Below are positions 11,761-23,800 of a DNA stretch of 64,000 nucleotides, piece by piece. Both the position numbers and the translations under genes were made by a program. This stretch comes from Aphrophora alni (lineage: Eukaryota; Arthropoda; Insecta; Hemiptera; Aphrophoridae): assembly GCA_963513935.1 (NCBI GenBank), contig OY740768.1, forward strand, positions 69,924,231 through 69,988,230. Reading direction: 5' to 3'. How positions within the stretch are numbered: the stretch's first letter is position 1; each line of letters opens with the position of its first letter. The notes beneath the pieces are model-generated. The model had not been told where the DNA came from. It saw only the letters and a program-made list of their open reading frames with translations, and searched no databases.

Positions 11761-12270
11761 AATAGGGTTAAAAATGGTTGTACTTTACAATGTTTACACA
11801 TGTTCGAAGTCTTGGATAACTGTTCTATTTTGCTAAATTGTTGTTTGGACTATTTGTATGTTAAACTGAAATTGTTTATCAACTTTTATATCTGTTTATA
11901 AGGAATCCGGAACAAATCATTTTCGATATGCCTACTGTTTGTCGTCTGTACGTAAGTACTCAGTACTGTACGATAGGGCCAGAAAAATTACGTATGTTAT
12001 TGGGTACTTTTATTTTTCTCATTAGAAACTAATTTATATTCAGAAAATTTCAAAATCAGAGCCATTATAAACAGTTTTTTTCTGTCCGTATATTTTGAGA
12101 AAAAGAGTTAAAATAAGTATAAGAAAAAACTTATACCAACTTGTATAAAGCAAACATTAATATTTTTGTTTTTGTATGCTTTATAAAAATAGGTAGAGAA
12201 ACAAAAATATTAATGAATACATTTATATTACCTTTTAATTCGGTACGTCTCGTTAATCCCCTGTTGGTTA
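11761..12270. other. Unassigned sequence with short inverted repeat
   Basis: 'cattaatatttttgttt' (near 12154) is repeated inverted as 'aaacaaaaatattaatg' (near 12199), a 17-bp stem. 'gtctgtacgtaagtactc' near 11947 resembles a phrase near 38774. No gene seen. Confidence 0.4.
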
Positions 12271-12318
12271 ATTAGATTACTGCAGTTTCGGGCTGTGTGA
12301 GCCCATCATCAGATCATA
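12271..12318 (-). ncRNA. Hammerhead-ribozyme-like motif (type I, short stem III)
   Basis: On the minus strand the order is CTGATGA (12312-12306), one T, stem II GGGC/GCCC (12304-12301 with 12293-12290), GAAA (12289-12286), then palindromic ACTGCAGT (12286-12279) followed by A. This fits the hammerhead core CUGANGA, stem II, GAAA, a minimal stem III and an NUH (GUA) cleavage site. 'gat' before the core can pair with 'atc' after the cleavage site as the start of stem I. The extra T before stem II departs from the classical core. Such short-stem-III hammerheads are known from Penelope-like retroelements. Activity is unproven. Confidence 0.6.
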
Positions 12319-12984
12319 AAAGGTTTCTTAGAAAAAGTCTTTAATCTTTCCATACAAAGACTGTTAATGTTTCATTAAAAATGAAAAAAAAAATTAATGT
12401 TTTTAGTTGTCATATTGCATTTTTAGAGAGATGTATAAGCCCTGTACACAATTTTATAGCAAATTCGTAATCATCGACTTAATATCTATTTGTGAAATGA
12501 GTTTTATAAAATTTTGAAGTTTTGCTTGAGAAGCAAAAAGTTAATAACATTTTAGCGCAGTTAAGTGTTTAGTTTTAGTTAGAAATTTAGGAATAATGGG
12601 ATTTGAAGTTTACACGTGAACTATACCTTGGCTGGTTTCGTCACAGGAGCTACCTACATGCCAAATTTCAAGTTGATCTACATCAAACATTGCTGAAAAG
12701 TACTCAAACATTTTTATAAGTCAGTGTCAGTCAATGATGACTTGAAGCTTTAAAATATATATAAGATAGGCCTATAGTTATGACAATAGGGTATTTTACT
12801 AGCTTGCTACCAAATTGGTGGCCTATTTATTGTTAAGCAACATCGTAAGTCACAATATATCCCTGAGAGAACCGCAGTGAGCTTGTGATTGTGTAGATTT
12901 ATTTGTGGCATAAACAGTGTCGTAAAATGTCATTTGTGGTTCTCGGATGCAAAACTATAGTGGTTATTACTGAGAGCTGTTAGG
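12319..12984. other. Unassigned A+T-rich sequence
   Basis: No gene or repeat recognised. Confidence 0.4.
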
Positions 12985-13073
12985 GAGCTTTGAGAGGAGT
13001 TTTGGAATAACATAAGAACAGGAAGAAAGAGAGCTTTGAGAGGAGTTTTGGAATAACATATGGAGCAGGAAGT
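12985..13073. repeat. Two-copy tandem duplication, 46-bp period
   Basis: 'gagctttgagaggagttttg' followed by 'gaataacata' begins at 12985 and again at 13031, with near-identical continuation ('..gaacaggaag', '..gagcaggaag'). Recent local duplication. Confidence 0.85.
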
Positions 13074-15120
13074 AAGTAAGTTTTGGAATGAATTGGCGAG
13101 GTATAAGGGAAAGTTGGGTGCTTATCAACTAATGGGGGGGGGGATTAGTCTTTGGCGACCTTAGATCCTTGCTCTATCTTATACAGATGTCTTCCAAAGT
13201 TTGAAATAATTGTCACCTTTAATAAAAAAAAGAGACATATAGTTTAGGTATCGTATGCATTTTCATGTTGAACAAAACATTAAGGGTACTCTAAGACATC
13301 ATGCAAGTGGAGACGGCTAGACATCCATCCTCATTTATATGACAAACTGTAGTTCGATAACCAAAACAATCGATGCCGTTTACCCGATCACTCTTGCTGA
13401 ATCCAGACTTAAATAAACTTTTAAATAGACAAATAAATTATATAATGGAATGCGAACCACACAACAAATTTAAAAAAAAAAATTGGAGATTTAAAAAAAT
13501 CCCTACAAACATTTAAAAACAATATGTTTTGGTATTTAAATTGAAATAATAGTAATCATTGTGTATATTTTAACCTATCAAACCTAAATAATTGTAATCT
13601 TCATTCACTTGCTATTTTGTTGGGTTCATCTTCATAGCAAACTTTCTATGCTTCATCTAGTTTCTCAGCTAAACTTTATGAAAATAGTGAAGGCTGTTTG
13701 TGAAATTAAAAAAAAAAAACTTTAGTTCATTTAAGATTTTAACTAAACAATATATATTCAGATTTTTTTTTAAGAATTGTGACCAAATGCTTTTAAATTA
13801 TACTTGAACTGGACTTTAACATTTTTTGTTACAACTTTATTAGTCAACTACGAAATGTAGATATTACAAGTATTTGCTAAATCAGAGGTGTTGATAACTC
13901 AATAATCCCGTAAGTATGCTTACACTCCAGATTTCACTAAAAATGGTCTAAGTTTTTTAGATTTTATGCCTTCATATATCCTCCAACCATCTTTCTAACA
14001 ATCACATATTTACTTTCTCCCTCTCAGGATGTTTATCTGTATCACAGTCAGTAGAAATTTCACAAAAAACTTTATTTTCTTTAAAATTTTTGTCTGAGGG
14101 TTTTTGGACTTTTATAATTCTGCACTTAAAATGTAATGGTTTTAACTCTAAATTTATAATGTTTGCCGTTAAATAAAAAAACAAAATATACGTTTTTAAC
14201 AAATCGGTTTTTAATCAAATTTCAAGACTACAAAAATGTATTAGTCTCAATTTCCCCAATGAAAAGCTAGTTCAAGGCTTATTGGTAGAAAAAAATTACA
14301 AATAATACAAAAGGGTCACTAATGCCGAACCGAAGCGAGTGATTTCAATAAGGAATGTAATAGTGATCTGCCCGACAAGTGAATGACTGCAAACCCAGAA
14401 AAACCAAGTCGCCGACACGATAAAAATTTCTCAATACGAGTGTATTATAATAGAGAAAATACTGTTTCAGGAAAAAATCGATGTAAAGACATTCTTAGCT
14501 GTATCCATTTTTGTCGTTATGTGAATATATGAAAGGCAGATAATTAATGTACTTATATTATTACTACCCACCTACTGCATTTTAATTTTGTTTGAATATT
14601 ATATGACTGTATGCATTAATGTTAGAAATAACACGAAATGGAAGTTTTGCATCAATTCAATTAAAAATAACTTCTTATCACATACAGTAATGTAAACATT
14701 AATTTTGTTTTGACCTCGCGTACACTGATGGCCTTGAAGAAGGGGGTTGTGGAAGGGTTGGGTGGAGCATGCGCTATGAGGAGCAAGTTAGATGGCAATA
14801 TTCAGTATTTATAGTGTGCTCCCATAACCAACCACATTGACTGAAGTTATGTCCTTTATGAAAGATAACCTTAAAAATAAGAATCATTAACGTTTGTAAA
14901 GATATAGTGTTTATTGGTTCAGTTCATATAATGTAGTTGTGTATTGTGTGACTTATTGCATATTGTGTAAACACTAATTACTGGATGCCATGGTTACGTA
15001 ATAATTGCCAACCCTTGGTGTGACTTTGTTTTGTTTGTTTTGCGACTCTGATATTAGTGAGCGTGTTTATAATGTTACACTATGTATCCTTGTGGATGCT
15101 AGATTAACATCTTTTCAACT
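13074..15120. other. Unassigned sequence
   Basis: A G run lies near 13135-13143. From about 14700 the sequence is less A+T-rich and leads up to the candidate exon at 15124. No gene could be assigned. Confidence 0.35.
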
Positions 15121-15123
15121 GAA

Positions 15124-15154
15124 ATGATAGCAGGTTCTGATTCATTCACGAGTG
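15124..15154 (+). CDS. Candidate first coding exon (10 codons), weak
   Basis: ATG opens MIAGSDSFTS, then one base (G) meets a good splice donor, 'gtaagt', at 15155. An in-frame TAG lies just upstream (tgctagatt), so coding would begin here. The upstream 400 bp are less A+T-rich than the neighbourhood. The exon is too short to identify a gene, and no acceptor or second exon could be located. It has the same length and phase as the candidate at 16500. Confidence 0.2.
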
Positions 15155-15159
15155 GTAAG

Positions 15160-16499
15160 TCTACGTTTAAAATTAATTTTATTATAGATTTTGTTTGAAT
15201 TGTAAACAGCTCTGTTTACATTTAAGATCGGGGTCGAATATGAGCAGCTGAGAGCAAGAAGTGAATTCAAAACAAATGAAACGAATCGTAGGCTACATAA
15301 CCTTATTAAGACTATAGGTTTTTAACTTACTGTATGTGTTGGTTGACTTTTACTTAGTAGCCTATGTAGGTACTCCTAATAAATAATCACTTCAATTTAA
15401 TAGTTGGTGCACACACATTGCAAAAACAAACACACATATTAGCTGTTACGTTATATTTCTTTACATACATTTTAAGATAAATTAGTTAAGAAAATAATGT
15501 GTCATTTTATAATCATTTTTAAACGTAGTTTATCACGTAGGAATTTTTGCGCAGTTTGACATGGGGTCATGTTTCTCCCCTTTTTTTACGCCTTCAGAAT
15601 AAAACATAATTATTGTTATAATTTATTCGGACATTTTCCGTAATTTATGTGTGTATGGAAACACAACGTTTGAAAGTATGGCTCAACTCTCGTCTCAAGT
15701 CAAGTGTTAAACCTAGAACATTAGAGAAACTCATCATCAATTTTTTGACCTATTACGAAATTTGTGTGTAACTATATATTTGTGAGCATTAAATTATATA
15801 TTGTCAAAACACGATATTTTACCAAGTGTAAACCATTTTCGAATGTACTATAAGTTTTTATGAAGATGAAACACTTATTCTGTCTTAAAGTTAATGGATC
15901 TCTCATATTATTGATAAAACTTATTCAGACATTAACCATCATTTGTGTTTATACAAGATATTTTGATGTGTGGATTATTAACTCTAGTTATCAAGTTATA
16001 ACAAAAAAAATCATGAAATACAATGCCTTAGGACTATGCTAGAAACTAAAACTAGTAATCTAAGAAACGAACCGAAGGCCAAAGCAGCGAGATCCTAAAA
16101 ACGTGTTAGTTTATTTTTTATTTTTAATGTAATCCTGGCTCTTTTCGTGTTTTTTATGTTCTAGGTTTATTTGATCTACAGTCTCAAAATGTTGTGTATT
16201 AATTTTTATATACACAAATGAAAGTACTGAATAAATAACTATAGTATGAAGAATCATTATCTAAAAAATTACAAAAAAAGAAAATAATATAATGATCATT
16301 CATATATTGTTACATATATATGTATAAATTTTTATGTATGTATAAAATTCATGTAGAATACCAGTATCCATAAAAGTTTTTTAGTTTTTAAAAAGACCAT
16401 TTTTTGTAAAGAAATATTTACCTGATCGGAAGATCGGAACCAAATCAGGTTCAACAGTTGTCCTTCCCATTTCATTGAATGTGCTTGAAAACTAATAGA
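15160..16499. other. Unassigned A+T-rich sequence
   Basis: No recognised feature. A 60-codon plus-strand frame (15860-16042) lacks any family signature. Confidence 0.35.
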
Positions 16500-16530
16500 A
16501 TGGATTCAGAGGAACTAACCCCAAATAGTG
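16500..16530 (+). CDS. Candidate alternative first coding exon (10 codons), weak
   Basis: ATG opens MDSEELTPNS, then one base (G) precedes 'gtaaat', an acceptable donor at 16531. Length (31 nt), phase and exon end ('agtg' before gtaa) are the same as at 15124-15154, which is what alternative first exons of one gene would look like. Chance cannot be excluded and no downstream exon was found. Confidence 0.2.
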
Positions 16531-19500
16531 GTAAATATTAACAAAACTATATAACAATTTACTTGTTAAAAAAAAAACCTTTAAAAAGCTGAATTGATTG
16601 AGATTTTATCTTTATCTAACTGTCTACTACAAATTGTTTTTGAGATTATGGCCTAAAACAGAAAATACCCTCGATATTTTGAAAATGCAGAAACCTTAAG
16701 TAGGTAAATGGTGGAAGCGAGTTTTCCAAATTGTATATAGTACTGCGTCATGTAATTATATTAGAGGTCGAAATCGGCGGTGGAGGTCTCCCCACCAAAA
16801 CATACAAGGCAGTATCACCAAAACATATTTTCGCTTGACAGTTTTGTATGATGGCGTAATAGATAATGTTAGAAAATATAAGAACTTCAAGCTTCAAGTA
16901 ACATTGATTCTGGATGCAAATCTTTGTTTTTTTAGTGTTTTAGTTCTTAAAGACTATTCTCAACCTTTGCGGCGTGACCTACAAATATGGAAACAAACAT
17001 TATTTGGATTTGAATTGAAATTGAAGAGCGAAAATTTTTATTATAGTTTTTTGTATGATGAATATAACTTAAATTAATCACACATTGAAAATTGCTTAAC
17101 TTATAAGTTTCAAAACCATGATGAGACAAACAATTCAATAACCATTAAAACATAGATTACATTTTTATTGATTTCTTTTTATTACAGTCCTTAGGAAAAC
17201 CAGGGACCATTAACCTATAATTTCACGCACGTGTCTGTCTGTCTTAAAGTCGCAACCAGTCTACACAGACAAGACGATAATTTCTATATATTTCCTGTCA
17301 GGTCTCTATTGACTAACTCTTTTTCTTTTCCAACCCCGTCGCTAATAAATAATTTTAAGTTTAAGGGTTTCTATTTTCTTCTTTTTGTAGAAGGGGATGA
17401 TGATAAAGAGGTTTCCCTCTTTCAACGATAATTAAAAAAATTACAATTTTTAAATTCCCTGGTAAGATGTTCTGTGCGTAGTCATTGAGAACAATATGTT
17501 TCATAGGATAATAATTTTATATCTAACGGTATACACTCCCATTGCTGTTTTGTTTCTGACAGTTTGCTTCACAATTACTTGTAACATTTCGCTGTTCCTA
17601 TGATTTGTACAAAGTGTCACAGACAATGTTTTATTCGTATCGAACGTACTTTATGGAATTTTAAAGTTAACTAATCACACTGGAAAAACGTGAAAGTATA
17701 AAAAAATGTATGCAAATTTATTGTAAAATACAGTTTTTTGTGGTTTTCAATTTATCAAATACACAATAATAAGAAATATACAAATTTGTATTAAATAATA
17801 ATGAAAGATTTATGTTTAATTGTTATTTGGGCCGAATAATATTGTTATTAATGAAAACATCGATTTTTAATTTTAGGATGTACGCGTGTTTTATTTCTTA
17901 TTTCAATTATAGCCGGCTTAGTCAATTTTCAACATAGAGCAACAAATAAAGATTCAAATTAGGCAATTCAATTATCAAAATACTAATTTCTAGATTTTTC
18001 GATACTATACTTAGTTCTCATGGTACGAGTTATTATCAAATAAAGCGTGTAAACATAGTTTGTATGAGATGGGGTAGTTTCAGCGCCACCTTCAAAGGCC
18101 ATAAATCGGTTAATTTTAATTGCATCGAAACCAGTAATAACGTAAATTATATGTTGTATTAAAAATATTTTGTAAAATTCACAATTTAAGAGATAATCGT
18201 AAAATAAGTTGTTTTAATCCCTTCGTTTCGTTCCGCCCCCTTACAAAACGACTCTTCGATTTCTTAAAATGGAGATATTTTAATGCAACTTCCCATAGTT
18301 TGTTTTGAAACTTTATTTGTTTCCTTCAGGAAACTGCTGTATTAATTTCCTGCATAGCAGAATTGACTATTTCCCACGCCACAATACCTCCGATCTCTCT
18401 GTCGTACTCCCACACAGCTCGATTTCCTACGCAACAATTCTTTAAGTCAGTTTTATCTGTTTGCTCAATCATTGCATTTCGTTTAAGAAAACACAGTTAC
18501 TGAACCTATGCACCAGAGTTGTAAAAATGAATTAAAAAATAACTGAAAAAAATATATTAAACTTACAGAAAAAGTTTTGTGTGTATGTATGTATGCCTCT
18601 GTATGTAACTAGGTTATTAACGAGTCTTGAACAAAAGTCCATATAATGACTAAAACAAAATGCCCTCTCGACATTAGGTTATGTCGAATTGAAATGTTTA
18701 CTTCGAGGAGTGAGGAGATTACCCGAAATAAAAACGCGCTCTGCAGAGTGAATAAAAACTTCCGGCCAATACGAATAACACAGACGGACTGAAATTCAAT
18801 AAACTCAGTTTATATTTTAAAAACAATTAAAATAAATACTCCACCAACACCTCAAAAAAGATTTTGTTCTTAGACACTACTATTATCAGTTTAAGAGAAC
18901 ACCAACGATCCTATATTAAACAACAGATAAGACTCGTAGTAACAGTTTAAATACAATTTACTTCAAACAAAATGCTGAATAATAAACCGGTAAGCAACAA
19001 TTGAACACAAGCCAAAGTGTTTCATATACACTGAAACACTTACAAAATGAGATTACTTCTTGTAATCAGGATTTCATAGATGTTTAATTTATTATAAACC
19101 AGACAAAATTAATAATAAATAAAATACATTTTAATAAACTTTTTCTTAAATTGCGTAAATAAATACGAGATGTGAAGTTGAAAAAACAAATATTTGTTAG
19201 TAATCAAATACTGATGGCACTTGAATAGATTGATGTTATGTTAAACTGTGCACTATCTCTCTCATATACCCATTTATACTAAATCGGAAGTAAACAAAAT
19301 CTAAGAATTAACAACGTTTAAGATGTTAAATGTTACAAAATAAACTCAAGCGATATCGACCAAATTTTGATGAAATATGAAGTTTTTATAATAATAGAAA
19401 TCCAAACGGAATTTGAAAGAGTATATCGGTTTCTTGTTTAAAAATACCAAATCAAACCAATCAGTGAGCAAAAACCACAAACATACGTTTAGACAGAGAC

Positions 19501-19754
19501 ATCAAAAATATTTTTAAACTTTAAGAACCCCAGACTGACTAATTACTCAAAAACGATATTTTTGATTCTTCGCAAAATTTGAATTCTAGTGTTCAAATAT
19601 TTTTACTTAATCGGTTCTGTATTGATTTCAATCGGTTCAAAAAAGAACAGTTCTATTCAACATTAAAAAAAATCGAAATTTAAGCAAATTAAAAAATGTC
19701 TGTATAAAGGACATAATAAACAAATATACAACTTATAATATACAAAATTTATTG
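16531..19754. other. Unassigned A+T-rich sequence
   Basis: About 3.2 kb with no recognised gene or repeat. Open frames at 16835-17077 (plus), 16947-17138 (minus) and 17231-17431 (plus) are short and resemble no family. It may be intron or intergenic DNA. Confidence 0.35.
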
Positions 19755-20057
19755 TACGGGTGTACCATGAAGAGATCGCTATTTTTGAATTAATATCCTG
19801 GACATATGGAATACTTTACAAACTTAACACTTTACAGTTATGTTACATAGATGTGTAAAAAAAGGATCCTAAACTTTCATTTTTTTATAGTCAATCAAAA
19901 CAAAATAGCGGAATAACATAATAATGGTATGTTTTCAACAAATTGATTTTATTTGCATAACCATTACTAATTGTTGATTCGCAGATTTCATGAAACTGTG
20001 TAAAACTTAATAAAGAAAAATAACAATAATAAATTATTAATGATCCAAATTTGACCT

Positions 20058-20844
20058 TTATTCTAATTGATGTCCATCAATAGCTATGCACTCATAGGAA
20101 CGAAACGAAAAAGTGTCATAAGCGATTTTGACAAATTGCCGAATTATCAATAGTAATTCATTTTCAATCAGCCACATTAATTCATCATCTGTTGCTATGG
20201 GTTGAGAATAAACTTTTTTTTTTTTTTTCAAAAAGCCTCATAGGAAAAAATCGCAAACAGTCAAGTGTGGGGATCTTGGAAGGCAGTCTCCATGAAGTTG
20301 CTACCACGATCTATCTAACGGTTGGGAAGATCTCGATCTGAAACACCTTTGGGTACATTAGCATAATGAGGAGAAGCTCCATCCTGCTGGAAAAATATCC
20401 CTCATCTACGGCTGAGTAAGATGAGGAACTATGTAATCAGTTAATTTTGATGTGTATCTGTCTCCAGTCATTGACTGATCGGATATGTCATACGTTAAAA
20501 CAACATCCTTGATGACGGCAGCCCAACAGTTATACCCTTTGATTTCATGTCCTCTTCTTGTAAGATATGTAAATTTTGTATAAAATAATAATTAAAATTA
20601 TGACTGTTTACAGATCCTCTTCGGTAAAATGTAGCTTCATCTGAGGACACAATTCCTTCATATCACTCACCATCTTCGTCGAGGTTTTCAATTACCTTCA
20701 AACAAATTTCCACACGTCTGTCGGGTCATCTTACAGCAGTTCATAAACTAAATGTTTTTTTGTTTTTCTTGGGAAACCTTTGAACTTTAGACTTTGCTTT
20801 CCCAGTAGCAGATACAACTTTTCTAAGGGAATTAGGCCTGTTTG
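20058..20844 (-). pseudogene. Decayed mariner-type transposase, catalytic part
   Basis: Read on the minus strand from the array edge: SPNRPNSLRKVVSATGKAKS (second helix-turn-helix region), DRRVEICLKVIENLDEDGE and EGIVSSDEATFYRRGSVNSHN (first catalytic Asp in SSDEATF). Then GYNCWAAVIKDVVLTYDISD, FQQDGAPPHYANV (second Asp), DLPNR.IDRG, DPH.LTVCDFFL.GFLK (third Asp region), and a C-terminus ending IAIDGHQLE at 20058. Several stops and frame changes make it inactive. Order and spacing match the insect mariner/IS630 family with FQQDGAPPH and SPDLTPLDFFLWG motifs. The N-terminal domain lies on the other side of the array. Confidence 0.87.
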
Positions 20845-23800
20845 GAGATTTCAGTAAAGTAGCACATACAACTTTTCATTTTCTATTAGAAAATTTGTGG
20901 TAATTTCTGAGATTTCAGTAAAGTGGCACATACAACTTTTCATTTTCTATTTGAAAATTTGTGGTAATTTCTGAGATATCAGTAAAGTGGCACATACAAC
21001 TTTTCATTTTCTATTAGAAAATTTGTGGTAATTTCTGAGATTTCAGTAAAGTGGCACATACAACTTTTCATTTTTATTAGAAAATTTGTGGTATCTCTGA
21101 GATATCAGTAAAGTAGCACAAACAACTTTTCATTTTCTATTAGAAAATTTGTGGTAATTTCTGAGATTTCAGTAAAGTGGCACATACAACTTTTCATTTT
21201 TATTAGAAAATTTGTGGTATTTCTGAGATTTCAGTAAAGTGGCACATACAACTTTTCATTTTTATTAGAAAATTTGTGGTATTTCTGAGATATCAGTAAA
21301 GTAGCAAAAAGAACTTTTCATTTTCTATTAGAAAATTTGTGGTAATTTCTGAGATTTCAGTAAAGTGGCACATACAACTTTTCATTTTTATTAGAAAATT
21401 TGTGGTATTTCTGAGATTTCAGTAAAGTGGCACATACAACTTTTCATTTTCTATTAGAAAATTTGTGGTAATTTCTGAGATTTCAGTAAAGTGGCACATA
21501 CAACTTTTCATTTCTATTAGAAAATTTGTGGTATCTCTGAGATATCAGTAAAGTAGCACAAACAACTTTTCATTTTCTATTAGAAAATTTGTGGTAATTT
21601 CTGAGATTTCAGTAAAGTGGCACATACAACTTTTCATTTTTATTAGAAAATTTGTGGTATTTCTGAGATTTCAGTAAAGTGGCACATACAACTTTTCATT
21701 TTTATTAGAAAATTTGTGGTATTTCTGAGATATCAGTAAAGTAGCACAAACAACTTTTCATTTTCTATTAGAAAATTTGTGGTATCTCGGAGATATCAGT
21801 AAAGTAGCACAAACAACTTTTCATTTTCTATTAGAAAATTTGTGGTATCTCTGTGATATCAGTAAAGTAGCACAAACAACTTTTCATTTTTATTAGAAAA
21901 TTTGTGGTATTTCTGAGATATCAGTAAAGTAGCACAAACAACTTTTCATTTTCTATTAGAAAATTTGTGGTATCTCTGAGATATCAGTAAAGTAGCACAA
22001 ACAACTTTTCATTTTCTATTAGAAAATTTGTGGTATCTCTGTGATATCAGTAAAGTAGCACAAACAACTTTTCATTTTTATTAGAAAATTTGTGGTATCT
22101 CTGAGATATCAGTAAAGTAGCACAAACAACTTTTCATTTTCTATTAGAAAATTTGTGGTATCTCTGTGATATCAGTAAAGTAGCACAAACAACTTTTCAT
22201 TTTTATTAGAAAATTTGTGGTATTTCTGAGATTTCAGTAAAGTGGCACATACAACTTTTCATTTTTATTAGAAAATTTGTGGTATTTCTGAGATTTCAGT
22301 AAAGTGGCACATACAACTTTTCATTTTTATTAGAAAATTTGTGGTAATTTCTGAGATTTCAGTAAAGTGGCACATACAACTTTTCATTTTCTATTAGAAA
22401 ATATGTGGTATCTCTGAGATATCAGTAAAGTAGCACAAACAACTTTTCATTTTCTATTAGAAAATTTGTGGTATCTCTGTGATATCAGTAAAGTAGCACA
22501 AACAACTTTTCATTTTCTATTAGAAAATTTGTGGTATTTCTGAGATTTCAGTAAAGTAGCACAAACAACTTTTCATTTTCTATTAGAAAATTTGTGGTAT
22601 CTCTGTGATATCAGTAAAGTAGCACAAACAACTTTTCATTTTCTATTAGAAAATTTGTGGTATTTCTGAGATTTCAGTAAAGTAGCACAAACAACTTTTC
22701 ATTTTCTATTAGAAAATTTGTGGTATTTCTGAGATTTCAGTAAAGTAGCACAAACAACTTTTCATTTTCTATTAGAAAATTTGTGGTAATTTCTGAGATT
22801 TCAGTAAAGTGGCACATACAACTTTTCATTTTTATTAGAAAATTTGTGGTATTTCTGAGATTTCAGTAAAGTAGCACAAACAACTTTTCATTTTCTATTA
22901 GAAAATTTGTGGTATCTCTGTGATATCAGTAAAGTAGCACAAACAACTTTTCATTTTCTATTAGAAAATTTGTGGTATTTCTGAGATTTCAGTAAAGTAG
23001 CACAAACAACTTTTCATTTTCTATTAGAAAATTTGTGGTATCTCTGAGATATCAGTAAAGTAGCACAAACAACTTTTCATTTTCTATTAGAAAATTTGTG
23101 GTAATTTCTGAGATTTCAGTAAAGTGGCACATACAACTTTTCATTTTTATTAGAAAATTTGTGGTATTTCTGAGATTTCAGTAAAGTAGCACAAACAACT
23201 TTTCATTTTCTATTAGAAAATTTGTGGTATCTCTGTGATATCAGTAAAGTAGCACAAACAACTTTTCATTTTCTATTAGAAAATTTGTGGTAATTTCTGA
23301 GATTTCAGTAAAGTGGCACATACAACTTTTCATTTTTATTAGAAAATTTGTGGTATCTCTGAGATATCAGTAAAGTAGCACAAACAACTTTTCATTTTCT
23401 ATTAGAAAATTTGTGGTAATTTCTGAGATTTCAGTAAAGTGGCACATACAACTTTTCATTTTTATTAGAAAATTTGTGGTATTTCTGAGATTTCAGTAAA
23501 GTGGCACATACAACTTTTCATTTTCTATTAGAAAATTTGTGGTAATTTCTGAGATTTCAGTAAAGTGGCACATACAACTTTTCATTTCTATTAGAAAATT
23601 TGTGGTATCTCTGAGATATCAGTAAAGTAGCACAAACAACTTTTCATTTTCTATTAGAAAATTTATGGTAATTTCTGAGATTTCAGTAAAGTGGCACATA
23701 CAACTTTTCATTTTTATTAGAAAATTTGTGGTATTTCTGAGATTTCAGTAAAGTGGCACATACAACTTTTCATTTTTATTAGAAAATTTGTGGTATTTCT

